DNA of 64,000 bases from positions 12,711,419 through 12,775,418 of the forward strand of contig CM037839.1 of assembly GCA_021234535.1 (NCBI GenBank). Direction: 5' to 3'. Made by a program: the position numbers and the translations under genes. The stretch's first letter is position 1, and each line of letters opens with the position of its first letter. This DNA comes from Stichopus chloronotus (Eukaryota; Echinodermata; Holothuroidea; Aspidochirotida; Stichopodidae). Below the pieces are notes generated by a model. The model was given only the letters and a program-made list of their open reading frames with translations, was not told the origin of the DNA and did not search any database. Shown here piece by piece: positions 1-12,639 of the stretch.

Positions 1-3000
1 GCAAGTGAAGGTAGTATGGCTACATAGTATCAGCATAACTTAATGAATCCCTGCTTTTCCACGCAATTTGGCTCACTGTATTACAATCATGTTGAGTGGG
101 TTTTTTAATGAGTCCGACACATGCCATTTTTCGTTCGTCGATAGCCTATAGTTTACGCAGTTTCAATTTGTTACAGATACCAGAAATGACTCTGAGATAT
201 GTTTACATGTAAATATACCTACATCTTCTTCATGTTCTGTGTCTCACGGCTTCGGCAATTATGTCTCGTCATTAATCACGGTCCAAGCCGGTCGTGGCTC
301 TTTCGGCAAAATATCACATTTCTGTGACATTAATCCTGTTACGAAGTCCATCGACTTTGTGAGTGTCTATTGGTGAAAAAAAAAAAAACTGAAGTACGCG
401 CATGACTCCTGCTTTTTTACTTTAAGACAAAAGGGCTCTTAAACGAGCAAAGGGTTTTTCCTGCTGGACAAAAGATTCCCAAGACAACCTTTATTTCTTT
501 AAGTAATTTCTGTAAATCATCCTGCAGGAAAAATAATTTAAGAACCCTCCTCTCTAAGAGACTGTTGAAGCCTACTATTTCAAGACCCCCTAGCCTGTAG
601 TGGCAGATATTTACACTGCCAAGAATCACTTCTTTCTTTAAACGGTGACAAACAGCAGCTCACAGCTGAGTGTGCTTATAGCTACACAAAATCCTTCGTT
701 TTTTGTGTTGTAAGGTTTCCCATTTGTTTCTCGATACATATATTATACCTGATATCATGCCACAAGATGAAGTTTACTGAACAGACATCAGAAAATGTTA
801 GGAAATTCGTGTCTTGAAAATTATTAAAATGCGTGGTATCTCAGGCTAACTCGATTGATTATTCAGCGCGTCTGTCCTCACCATCAGTCTGAACTACCGG
901 TATACTACAGAATACAACTCAACCCATCGCGGCTTTAGGAAGCTTGAAATTCGTCTGAAATGAGAATCACACAAACCCACTCAGAGCCAAATAAGCCATC
1001 ATAATGGCGAATTATGCCACTGGTAATGACGGAGGGGGGGGGGGGGCGGGGATGCCTTCAAATTGTACATTAGAATGATACTGACTTGGGAAATGGTGGG
1101 GGAAAGGGCTACTTCATAAAGTTCTTTATACCGTGAATGTAGAGTGTGCAAGTTAGCACTTACGTCTTCCTTTACTTTATACCAGCAATTTATATTAGAC
1201 CACACAGACAACCTTAGAAGTTATATGAAACACTACATGGAAAAAGATAATTAAAAAAATATGAAAGGGAGAAAAATGAATGACAAAAATGGGATGAAAT
1301 TTGCAACTCTGTGGATTGAACACCTTTTCCATTCTGAGGGGCCCATGTTTAGCTCTTTACAGATTTTTTTTATTTACTTTTTTGCTTTCACATTTACGCA
1401 AAAAGGATCCACCTTTTTACTTCTTTCCTGTTTGCAATCTCAAGCAATATCAAGGAATTTTCATTTCTCTGAGAACTCCCTGGTGTAACATCAGAAGTGT
1501 ATTACCTGCTTCCAAATTTAGAGGGCATGAAAATTTTACATTGATCAGATAGCCACCTTCGCGACTGGTATAGTAAACTGTGATGCGCATTGGCTAATCT
1601 TAGACTAAAGCAAAACACCTTATGCAAGACTTAAAGTACAAATAGTTATGATAACTTACGTAAGTATGTCTATTTGTCCTTGAAAAAACATAGATTCAGG
1701 TATTGCGCAAACGCTACATAACAAACATTTCCAGGACAATCTAGCGCTAATACCATTTGCAAATCGTAATTATGACATCCTGGTTGTGTGTTTCAAAAGT
1801 GTGTCCAGTCGCATAAGTTACTCGTCCTGGGATCCGAGTAAACAAGGGAGATCTGAAGCGATTAGCACGAACAACGAGTGAATTATATTGGAATGGACCT
1901 AACGTAACCTGAACTGTAAACCTAATGACGATTGCTGATTGGCTAGTATCTCGTCTTTGCCAATGATCCGTTTTATAGGGAAGTTGTCTGTTGTCCATGA
2001 TCCAACAAGAGACCACCACTACAGGCCTTGATTCACCTGCATGCGTTAGCCACCGATGCTGTGCGATCAGACGGCAATAGCAAGCTTAAAGGGAACATAC
2101 AGCAAATTTGGCCTTGAATCGAGAAAGTGAAAAAACTGCACATGATTCAACAAAGTTTAGAAGCCAATCAGTAACTATACGATACCCTGAACGAAAGTAA
2201 TCTCAACTACTTGTTACGTGTAAAGAAATCTTCATCAAAATAAGTTCGTCCATTAGTCTCCGAGAATGATACCTGTATTTATCACACACGTTCTTGTCCA
2301 TCAAGGTGTTATCTGTGAAGAAGTTTCTTTTTTACCACCTTCCCTACACATTTTATGACGTATGGAATTTCCATAGCTTCTCTGAGTTACCTTTAAACCA
2401 TGGTTTGAGGGAATGGGTCCCGCCTGTTTTATGAGGTGTGAAGGTTGGGGATGGTGAGGAGCTGGGGTGGCTTGCAATCTATGGCACAGCTGCTTATATG
2501 ACACACACAACACAACTGCGGCTCTTCCTGCAGAGTGACGGGGCGCCCATGTAGAGCCTGAAAACGCGTTTTTCGCCGATCTAGGGGGTATTTTTATCCA
2601 AAAGTTTCTAGCACCTTCCTCTCCAACTGATTGTGGCGCTTTCAATAATCTTCCCACAATTTTGGCTATCATGTAAATGACAATGGGCGCCAGTTTAGCC
2701 TCGTCCCTCCCCTCAAAAGAATGCACCCACCCTTTCGTTGCAACTGAATTTTTTCCCATACAAATTGTCCTGTCAAAGTCATTAACTTTCAGTCATTTTT
2801 CACAGGAGAATGGTCTGGCTGGAAGCACCTCTCTATGCGGAGTTCCTCATTCAAATGGCCCCATGGTACTGTGCCCTGCAGGACGGTACAATACCTCTCA
2901 TACCGATGCTTCCCCACTGCTTGAAATTCCCAGGAATCTCTCTCCTTACGTTTCTGAACAAAGTGTAGGTCTTTCGGAAATAAAGAGACCCACACAGCGG

Positions 3001-4640
3001 TGAATTCAAGGATTTAGGGCATCTGATATACTCTTCTTTACCACGAAAATTGAATGTTTATCATTCGTTGCCTTCTATTTGAAAAAAAAAAAAGTTGAAC
3101 TGTCCTGATTGGTTCCATTCGAATTTTTTTATGGACACTTTCCCACTCAAAATTAGATAAACCCATTGAACACCATTCAATTTTTTTTACAATAACCATT
3201 CAAAACCATCTGAAAGAAATTTTAAGTCAGTTAAAACCATCCCACAGGAAACCAGTCAACTCTATCCAAAGTTAAATGGGTTTTCGATGAAAGAGGAATG
3301 GAATTTAGTCCAGTGTTGTTAGACTTGATGGAATCTTCCTTAAAGTAAGACAATAGCCTAAATGTGTTAATGAATTGTCCAACCTTTTTTTTGCAGATTT
3401 GGTACTTACAACAATCGACTTGCATAAGTCTCAGTGAGAAGGTTAATTTTGTCATTATTTTTTTTTCTTTATCTGTTCGCCGAAATCTGCCAGAAATTAA
3501 AAATATTTCATATTTCCACATCACATATTGTACTGTGATGAGATATTCTAATAACATGTTTGGTTGTGTGTTAACGTCATGAACAAACACTCAGGCTAAT
3601 TTTCTGACTTAAGTCATATAAATTAATTTTGATCCCGTGCACCATGCTCCAATCCAACTTCACCAAAGACAAAGGATTTATTTGATAACTATAACTATAA
3701 ACCTCCAAATACAACCTATGGTAGAACTTATTGTTCCTCTCCAAATACGTATCATAAATATTTAGGGAGTAAATATTAAATATTGTGATATTTCTTTCTT
3801 GTACACTGTGAGAGTCGCTCGCAATCGATTGAATTTTCATTCAATATGTTGGCACATGCACTATATACATAAAAAAAAACTTGAAGAACGATGCAAACTT
3901 GCAACACAAGAAATTGTATTGGATTTGGTGTGTGACTAGCAAATGAAAAGAACGACACAAAATTGGTCCTTTAGAATAAAATGACAGAAGGGCACATACA
4001 GTAATGAACTTCACTGTTACTGTAATGTGAGATAAATGCTTCTCGATCTCAAGTAATTTATGACTTTTGTTTTGCTTTTCTGTATTTAATGCACCTGAAA
4101 CATTGATCTGAAATCGGTCTTTGGTTATCTACCCCAAGGATTACACAAAAAGGTTCAGAAGCTGAGTAAAGCAAGCATAAATTACGTAATAACCTGAGCA
4201 ATGATCCCGTACTTTAAAACAAATGTCATGGTAAATTCTGACAACAAAAATGACACCATAAAATACAGTGATTACTAACTTTCAAAAGGGTTGAAATAAC
4301 TCCATCATTTCTGTAACAACAGTACAAGCATAATCTTTTGTTGCCTTAGTCCCAAACATTGTTTCGATTTCAGATTTAGACGGTTGCACCCTCATACTTG
4401 CCTTCGTGCAATGACGCAACTGCCTTGTAATGCTTACTGCAGGACGGAGATGGGGCGGAGTTTGATTCAGTTGAGGCTAAATGAAAGCAACTGTAATTGC
4501 TTTGCTGTCTTTTCTTGATCTTTCTTCTCTATTATGTTGTCCCGTTTCAATATCGAAATCGAATAATAAAACTTAGGCTATAAAAAGTAATTTCCCTTTA
4601 TTTATTTTTTTTTCGCAATGTTGTGGTTTAGAAGTATCAC
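1..4640. other. non-coding stretch, nothing recognised
   Basis: Only short open frames without recognisable domains occur on either strand. Homopolymer runs are present, such as a G run near 1031-1046 and A runs near 378-389 and 3082-3092. No complete repeat was identified. It may be intergenic or intronic. Confidence 0.4.
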
Positions 4641-5060
4641 TTCATTAGTATTGTTACAGGTACGGTTAACCTGGAATATCTATCATGATACTTCTCAAGT
4701 TTTTACGCTTTGTCCAATCGTTTCAGCAAAATTCTGTAATCATGTTCTCACCCCCCTGGGGGGGGGGACGGGAGTTGAGGAAGATCTGTTCTGTTCTAGG
4801 TATAGGTAGTGGTAGACATTTTCCAAAGTATTACTATACCTTCCTGCAATTCATAATGCGGTCTTGAAAAGATTTGCTTCTTTTTTTTTTTATTGGAAAG
4901 TTTTCACCAAGATTTCAGTGATACTCGTAGTATGTCGTCACTTTCAGTACTTATGCCCGCACGTCATGCATTTGCATAGACTGCAAGGCAATAGTGTCGT
5001 AACGAGACACAAAAACACATTTCACAAGTCATGTTTAAAATTTATGCCATCGTGACTGTG
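4640..5060 (+). repeat. diverged direct repeat, copy 1
   Basis: About 420 bases resembling 6145-6620 in the same orientation. Shared landmarks are GGTTAACCTGGAATAT / GGTTAACTTGGAATAT near the start and AAAACACATTTCA followed by GTCATGTTT near the end. It also holds a C7TG9-type run at 4750-4768. The two copies flank the 1-kb element at 5115-6128. Confidence 0.6.
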
Positions 5061-5114
5061 ACTATTTCAGTATATTTTCAATGACTGATAAGTCACAATG
5101 TGGTAGTTTAAGAT

Positions 5115-6128
5115 GGTGTTGCACTTGGTCCAAAAGTCGGACCCGGGTACCCGAAGTATACAGTCGATTTGGGTACCCGACTACCCGAAAATATAACTTT
5201 CCATGTTAGGCTACGAGTTCGGTCTGAACTCATAAAACGAGATTTGCCTGTAGTTACACATTAATATTAACACCTAGACGCTGCTTGGGCGGGGTACTTA
5301 AATCGCATACACACAAAGTGCCTTGTTCACTTTAATTCACGCACCATGTACGTTTTCCCCGGTGGCAATCCGGCGGCCGACAGATACGGGAATGATGTAA
5401 CATAAAACGGGTAAAGCATAAAGAAGGAGGAATTCTGTAACACCGATTTCTCTTAGTCGCATTGGTTGACGTGAAGTGACGTCACTTAGTCCCCCGCCCC
5501 ACCCATTGTCTGACATCGATAATTGGTAAACCTACTAGGGAACATCATCCGTGATTTATTCTTTGTCAAACCAAGAGGTAGGGACTCAGCAAGTTTTTTC
5601 TAAAATGCAACTTCATGGTCGTCATCTTTCCTTTGTTTATGTTCTTCTCGTCAACGTTAAATGTTTATCGTGTGTGCTCAATCATCTGTCATCAATATTC
5701 GGTGGACAGCAGTCCGGCGGACGGCCGATAGGTACACCGGAAATGATGGAACAGAAAACATATAAAGAGCAGAGGAGGAGCTTAATGTGGGGAGCTGTAT
5801 GTCGGTTGGATCAGGGAGTTGCTATGTCAAATAGCAACTCCCTGGTTGGATGGACGATTAGAGAAATTATGGACAAGAGAAGAGCTGGTGAACTTGAAGT
5901 AAAAGGTGTAACTGCAGGCAATGCCCGAATAGCCCTTAGCCATGGCTAATTAACACCATGAGACATAAATACGGACATAGCAATGAAGTTTTCTGAGGTG
6001 GGCATAATCCCACATCTTGAATTTTGTGACCCTTAAGATGAAACTTTGGATCCTGGTAGCAATCTCAAAAACGAATCGTGTCATCGTGAATCGGGTACCC
6101 GATTAACGGGGTAACAGGTGCAAACACC
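5115..6128. mobile_element. candidate non-autonomous element with imperfect terminal inverted repeats
   Basis: The left end reads GGTGTTGCACTTGG and, about 20 bases on, GGGTACCCGA. The reverse complement of the right end reads GGTGTTTGCACCTG and then GGGTACCCGA. The interior also contains a diverged direct repeat (about 5355-5430 and 5701-5785, both with a TCCGGCGG core). No transposase is encoded and no clear target duplication was seen, so the class is open. Confidence 0.42.
5812..5844. mobile_element. 33-bp hairpin micro-element with perfect inverted ends and target duplication
   Basis: Two perfect 14-bp arms, CAGGGAGTTGCTAT and its complement, are separated by GTCAA. The unit is flanked by GTTGGAT at 5805-5811 and again at 5845-5851. 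If the last G is counted as target, the duplication becomes 8 bp (GGTTGGAT), the size usual for hAT transposons, whose ends often begin CAGGG. It looks like a transposon reduced to little more than its terminal inverted repeats. Confidence 0.65.
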
Positions 6129-6144
6129 GGATTACGAATTTCAC

Positions 6145-6640
6145 TTCATCAAAATTTGTTCAAAGTGGGGTTAACTTGGAATATTTTCAACATCTCATTA
6201 ATGTACTTACTTTTCAAGTGGACATATGCTTTGTTCAAACGATCCGGCAAATTTTCTATTTGTATTGTTTTTATCCTTCCTCCTCTCCCATTTTTTTTTT
6301 CTTGAAGGTGGGGGTTGGGAGCTCTTTTTTTTAAGGATATTGCTAACAATTTTGCAAATATTACAGAATATTTATGCAATTCATTGCGCGATCTACGTAA
6401 GGCTTTTTTTTTAGATGGAAATTTTCCACCTTCATTTCAAGGATACGCGTGTGTCGCCATCATGATTTTCACGGCATACTTTCAATGTCTGTTACGTTGT
6501 TTATTTCGAAGGCTACAAGGCAATGCAATGATGTTAAGTGAAGTGGAAAATGGTTTCGTAACAAGTCAAAAAACACATTTCAGGAGTCATGTTTTACGCC
6601 TCGTCACTGAGCCTGTATTCTTTGAGCATGTAGTCAAGTA
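6145..6640 (+). repeat. diverged direct repeat, copy 2
   Basis: The partner of 4640-5060 (see that entry), with length differences in the T-rich segment near 6290-6340. No coding potential is recognised. Confidence 0.6.
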
Positions 6641-6649
6641 TACACTTTA

Positions 6650-8730
6650 TTAAGGCCTCTTCAATGAATCATGAACATACACACACAGTACGAATGAAAT
6701 AAAAAAGTACAATGACATAAAACAACAAAATGAAAATTCCCCCTGGCACCTTTTAAAGTCGTTAGCAGCACTGTCATCCTCTCGTGGTGTCATTAACCGT
6801 AAACCGGGACAGCGTGAATGAACGAACTCATTGTGTTTTCACTTGACTAATCACTTGACTGATAATTTACTTAACAGCACAAACATGCATGAACAGTTGC
6901 TTTCTGATTGTAGCCTATAATTGATAGAACCGTAGGGGGGTCCAGAGCCTAGCAAAATACAACATGAAACTGGACATATCCTGCTTCCCCCACCCCAGCC
7001 TGGTACGCTCATGGTCCCGAAGAGAAGTAGGGACGAAGATTTAGGACATGCAAATGTGTTATATGGCGTAGTTTGTGCTACTCCAAGTCACACAACAACA
7101 ATTTAATTTCAATTCAATTTATTTCTAATCACACTGAAAAATGTATCAACAAAAAATTACATTGTATTTACATATGAAGGACACTAGAAAAAACAACAGT
7201 ACTGTTCATCAAAGCTAGTGACCTTGAAATATACCTAGACAAGGAAAAAAAACCTAAGAACGAAGAAAAAAAGAGAGAAGGGGGGGGGGGGGAGTAGGTA
7301 GGGCAGAGTTGTATAAAAAATAACTAGAACTTGGTGATATCGGTCCAGTGTTGTAATGTCAGCTATTTTTTGCACCTTACTTCAATTGTTCTATCTGCAT
7401 ATTTTGAGTTACTTATATATTGTCATGCTAAGTTGCTACAGACTATGCCAGTGACGTACTCGTGCTTGGTTGATTTTGGAGCTTGAATGAAAGAACTGAA
7501 GAAAGGAACCTCGCTCTCTTCCTCTTCATGGCACGCTCCTAGCCACATACACATACCCGCACTGCTCCGTTCATCACCTCTAAGTTTCGACCAGCCTCTT
7601 CTGCATTCCTCTCCTGTTTTTCAACGCTACCTTTCTGGCCAGTCTTTCCTACATGTTTTCGTTCTCTGCTGCTTTACGACCGACGAACAGTTCTCTTCGT
7701 TTATGTCCTTATCTGGAACTCGTCTAAAAATAACTTTCTTAAGTTTCTTTTCCGCTACGCTCGTAGTTGGTTCACTGCCCTGCTGAGCCGACTCCCCTGC
7801 TACAGGACTAAGCCACCGGATGAGTCCAGAGGGAGCCGACCCAACAGAGGTACCTCGCGCGCTTAAGTTAAACTCATTCCAGTACCGGTACGTTCAATAT
7901 ATTACTTATTTCATGTAATTTATGCTGTACTTATTTCATGTAATTTATGATGTAAAAGAAATTATATTTTGACTTTAACGAATCTGCCTGTCGTTTCCTA
8001 CTTTATATCACCTGTTTTGGTTTGTGTTCTGTTCTTAATATCTCGAATTCGTAACACCAGAAGGAAAGATTTTGTATTTCTTTACGAAGGACGGAAGAGA
8101 CGCACTAAATTTTACATTAAGAGGAAAACCATGCCAGATCTTATAACAACAACGGTGGAGATCCAATTTACCATGTAACGTTCTAACACTTGTTAAGGAA
8201 AAGAGATTACTTCGGGCCGCCGTTGAAATTTTCATTTCGTTTGGTGGTTTAGTTACACTGCAAGATAACACTTTTGGTAACAAATTAAACAATATTTAAA
8301 TACAGTAACTCCCATGCGTTACATATGAATATCTTTAATTTTTAGGAGTTTACAATCTATGGACAGCTAATGGTTGTGTACTGCCTGGGAGTTTATTTCA
8401 AGTTGCGATATTCACGTTTTAAAATATCTTGTGTCAGCACTTGCCTGCAATAACGTCTTGTGCCCTGATTTGGGAATTAATAGAAAGACATGATTACAAA
8501 AACACAATGGTAAATAAGGGAACAAAATATTGACCTCTTGCGCAACCAAACTGAAGACTTTATGGTCAGAGTATGGTAACTTGGAAGTGACATAAAAGTC
8601 ACTTCAATTCAGCTATATCGTGAGTTCTGGTGATTGCAATTCCTACCAGTAGTGAAAACTTAAAATGTGGATTTTGCAAATCACTTCCTTTAGGGATAGG
8701 TGTATATAAATATGTTAAAAAGTTTCCAAC
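6650..8730. other. non-coding stretch with simple repeats
   Basis: It contains a G run at about 7280-7291 and a short imperfect tandem duplication near 7900-7950 built on ACTTATTTCATGTAATTTATG. An A/T-rich segment near 7100-7140 resembles a LINE 3' end, but too weakly to call. No gene is recognised. Confidence 0.35.
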
Positions 8731-8734
8731 AGCT

Positions 8735-8868
8735 AAGGTGTTGGGTGGCTTAAACACGCGACCTGTACAACACCCCTTATTTATTGGAAAGCTAACAAGT
8801 ATAACTCTACGCCTTTCCTATAGTGCCTGTGCAAGAGAGTCCTTGAACCTTTGAGCTACAGGGACTTT
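8735..8868 (-). repeat. possible tRNA-derived SINE fragment
   Basis: On the minus strand the sequence begins GTCCCTGTAGCTCAAAGG, like a tRNA 5' end with an A box. It later has GGTCGCGTGTTTAAGCCACC, like a degenerate B-box region. The spacing is longer than in a true tRNA and the arms do not pair well, so a tRNA-derived repeat is more likely than a functional tRNA. Confidence 0.35.
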
Positions 8869-9184
8869 TCATACAGCCTATCGTAGATGTGTTTTCTTTT
8901 ACTTCATTCAACACCTAGAATTATTACTCAGATACATAACTGAACAATATTTGTACATTTCTGTCCGTTTGAGTTCATTGTTCCCGGAAAAGGCGGCCAC
9001 CTTTACTGGGTGCTGCTATTGTTCGCAAGCGTCTATTCATACTGCCATCCTTTAACAATCAGTTAACCGTGAAACGAGGACAAAAGTCACATATTGTTCG
9101 TGCCGAATAACCCCTTCCCTTAAAAGGTTTTATTTGTACGGTCAATTAAAAAAAAACCTTTTAAAGGAAAAACAACTTATGAAT

Positions 9185-10241
9185 ATTCATTACAAACTGA
9201 TTCCCTCTCCAAACAAATGTTTCATTTTAAAGGTAGATGAATTCGCTCTCAATAAAAACAGAAGCCTCGGAGACTTACTTTCCATGAGAGGAAATTTTTG
9301 ACAAAAGTACATGCCAGATTTCAGAAAATGGAGGCATACTGATTTTAAACATTTATTAAATACACACACTCTATACATGATCATTGCCTACGGTCAACTT
9401 CTGCAAACTTCATCCATATTCGAAGGCAGAACTGAATTTAGTAAAAAGAGGTTCTGTTATAGTGGAGCAAAAGAATGGAACGATCTTCCTGACAATATTA
9501 AGAGTGCTAAAACTTTAAATCATTTTAAAGGAAGATTTCTTCTCCACGAAATTTGATATTTTTCTGACCGTTTATTGCCTTAGTCGAGTAGGCTATGCCT
9601 TGCATGCCCGGCTGTAATTGTAGGTTGTGAAGTCTCCTTTTATATTTTTTGTTTACTTTAATCTTTTCCCATGTCCCATGCTGTTGTGCATATTTGGTTC
9701 CTTTAGTTTTACTTAAAGGGAAATAGGTCGTTTAGAATACACCAACACGACATACAAAAGAAATAGCTTTAGTCATTGTTAAACCATTCAGTCCCATCAC
9801 TGAACATCTGCCAAAACTTTATATCCTAAAAACATCATGCATCTAATGAGTAACGGAAGATGCATCATTTGAATTCTGAAAAAAGTTTGGGTGAACAAAT
9901 TAGTGTTGAGCAACAAATAATTGAGTTTCTGTGAGGAACTCATTTCTTGAAAAGAAGGCTACTGTCTTTCCTTATTTTGAATAATCTATCATTCTGCGTC
10001 CATAAGCATTGGTTTTAAAAATATGGATGTTTTCTGTGAAGCGAATGCCCTATTTCCCTTTAAATTTCATTTACATTTCCTTTTCTATCACTGGTTTATA
10101 TTTATGACTTAATTATGACTTCTTTTACGGCTTCTTACGTCTTATTTATGTCTCACATTGTACGAAGAGCCTCGGGGAAGCATAGCTTTGGCTAACCGAG
10201 TCTTACTCTCTTTTATGAAGTTTAAATAAAAATAATAACTA
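9185..10241 (+). mobile_element. LINE (non-LTR retrotransposon) 3' fragment
   Basis: At 9395-9556 the translation contains KKRFCYSGAKEWNDLPDNIK followed by an FKGRFLL-type end. This is the usual carboxy end of CR1/Jockey-type LINE reverse-transcriptase proteins. About 680 bases of 3' UTR-like sequence follow, including a short GC hairpin (GCCTCGGGGAAGC...GGCTAACCGAG), and end in an AAATAAAAATAATAA tail. The 3' UTR is interrupted by a TTAA-flanked MITE. The element is 5' truncated and inactive. Confidence 0.65.
9717..10059 (+). mobile_element. TTAA-flanked MITE, copy 1
   Basis: A 343-bp element flanked by TTAA at 9713-9716 and 10060-10063. Its ends are inverted, AGGGAAATAGG at the left and its complement at the right. 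The interior is shared with copies at 20639-20945, 43078-43427 and the interrupted copy at 31753-34895. A TTAA target is typical of piggyBac-type transposition; no transposase is encoded. Confidence 0.8.
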
Positions 10242-10519
10242 CATATAATAACAAAGTTTATTCAAGGAGATTTTTTCCGTGGGAACGGGGGACCATGGTT
10301 ATTTCAGATAGCACGTTTACAGTATTATCTAGGCAGAGGGTCACCATCGCAACAAGAAAATTTATTGATTAAAACATTACATGGTTTTCCAGGCCCAGCC
10401 TAAGGACTTCCAAGAGGCTTTGAACTTGGAAACTAAGTTTGGGGAGGAGGACTTGCCGCGTGTCGGCAGTGCTATGTTACGGGCGGGGTAGCACCAGCTA
10501 CCGGTTGGTGGGTGTGTAC

Positions 10520-10995
10520 AAAAAAAAAGTTTGGCTTTACAACTGCCCCCAGTCTTGAAATATGGATCCCATGTTCATTAACAATGTGTTCACTATTTGA
10601 CCCTAGCTGTCTACCCGAATATCCTTTGACCTCCAATAAAGACAATAGGGTTTTTGCACTCAGTAAAGACATCAACACACGAAATATGAGTTCTGTCCAA
10701 GCTCCTATGCTGGAGATAATGTTTGTAAGTTGCTTCCACTACCCTGTTAAACTGTTACCCTAAGAAGACGTGTACCGGAAACAACAAGCTCCTTGCACTC
10801 AAACAGGTATAGTCCATATATAGTACAGTATATGATTTGTACTTTTCTTGAGGTCATGTTTACAAATTTTTAACTGTTTGACCCAAATAAGCTTTTTGAT
10901 CTCTACCAAAAACATCACCTACATACAATACGATATTTGTCCAAGCTTCAAATCTTGAGACATTGTGTTTACTAGGTAGGCAGCACAAACATACA
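10520..10995 (+). repeat. dispersed repeat of the CCTTTGACCTCC family
   Basis: At least two degenerate units share phrases with the arrays at 16040-16690, 23150-23890 and 30710-31165. These include CCTTTGACCTCCAATAAAGA, 'TTGTCCAAGC' and 'GAGATAATG/GAGACATTGTGTTTAC'. There is no coding content. Confidence 0.5.
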
Positions 10996-10999
10996 CACA

Positions 11000-12600
11000 A
11001 CTATGCATTTGCATGAATACAATAGCTATGATTTCTTCAAAACCAAAAAGGATAGATTGATCAGGGACAAGGTTCTTAGGAACATTAAGACAAAGGAATT
11101 CCTTTAAAACAAGAATCAAATGAAGTTATAACAGAGTCTTTGTTATGAAAAGTATTTATTCTTTGACATTCTGGGAAACCTATGATATCTTCGGTAGAGA
11201 ATACAACCATTTGATATTGAATGATGATAGAATAGGGCGAAGGTGTTGAATTTAGTTTCTTGCAACTGAAAGCAAGCTAACCTTGGTAATACCTTTAAAA
11301 AAATATGAAGCAGTGGTGCTTGACAAATATCTTCCCAACATTTCATACAAAAATATTGTTTCCTTCCCAGGATATACACTTTTGAAATTCAGAGAAAGAT
11401 GTTTGACAATTTTTATTCATGTTGAGAATACACCGTCTTGAGTAAGTCGAATTATGATGTCACATAACCCCTGATAGCATTAATTGAACATATTTCTTGT
11501 TTCTTATCCTATATTTTCCAAACATGAACATCTCTGGAATTTGAACACATTTTGTGTGAACTTCCTGAGGTATATCATGCAATTACTAATACTTTTGATT
11601 TAAATCTATACATAACTGTCTAAACTTCATGTCCATAACTACAAGGAAATACAAAACCTTGTCAACTGCAAGTGGTCACGGCAAGGCATCACAATCTAAG
11701 ACTGACAGTGTCCCCATTGATCTCTTATGAAAGTTCTATCAAATTGCAGTAGCTCAAGAATAACACCTTCATTGCGTGGTTGCCGCAAATACTAAACCAC
11801 CGAATACATAGTTAAGGAATATTTAGTGGTTAACAAGAGCCATTTGGCAGATTTTACACAAATGGTGAAGCAAATTCCGGTGAGCAAGTTGCATTGGGGC
11901 GAGTTTGTTGGACTGTAGACCCCTATGTCGAGGAATGTGTTACCGATGATGACTGGCCCCAGTGAAACAGTATTTTTCCATTCTAGAAGTCTGCACAGTT
12001 CGTGTTTGATTTTGTTGTCCATCAGCTGACTGTAGAGTGACTTACTATAGCATGTTGATCCTACACTGTGTAGGAATGTACCAAAGTGTGCTATGTGCAC
12101 CTATGCATGTAAAGTGCTGTTACCACTTTTTGTTATTTACTGTTTTTGTACCATAATCAATGATTGATCGCAAGTTCTTTGTGATGGTAAAGCCCAAGTA
12201 ACGTTTCCGTGTGAAAGTTCAGACTTTTATTCTCCTTTGAGGTACAGTATGTGCTGGAACAAATACTGCCAAATGCAAGCTATACATCTTTACTGAATCA
12301 TAAATGAGAGAAACACACTGTTATCGGTACACAGATACTTGTGAATACCACACAGTGAACACATAACTGTAAACGACATATTTTATTACCTTATCACAGA
12401 CATGTAAATAAGATGAAGCTGACACACTTCTACTAAAAATAAATAACACAAAGACAGACACTTGTTTGAAATAAAAAAAGAAAGAATCTCAACAAAGAAA
12501 GCAAATTCTGACATAATCTTAATATCCACAGTACAAATTTCATCTAGAGCACCATTGGTGCAGAAGATCAAACTTCACCACCACATGAAAATTTTGAAGG
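11000..12600. other. non-coding stretch, nothing recognised
   Basis: Only short, low-complexity open frames occur. No repeat or RNA gene could be named. Confidence 0.35.
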
Positions 12601-12639
12601 GTATTACCACATAACAATTATACTTAGCATCATTTAATA

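Noticed and set aside
2301..2759. 152-codon open frame on the minus strand.
   Set aside because: No recognisable domain, no splice or paralogue support, and an overlapping frame on the other strand; likely chance.
5551..5949. 132-codon open frame spanning the 33-bp hairpin.
   Set aside because: The hairpin plus its duplication (40 bp) is not a multiple of three, so it would have shifted any frame; no domain is recognised.
4640..6640. LTR retrotransposon interpretation of the direct repeats.
   Set aside because: No primer-binding site, polypurine tract or pol motif, and the central unit has inverted ends.
8735..8868. Possible functional tRNA gene on the minus strand.
   Set aside because: The boxes are too far apart and the stems do not pair; kept only as a possible SINE fragment.
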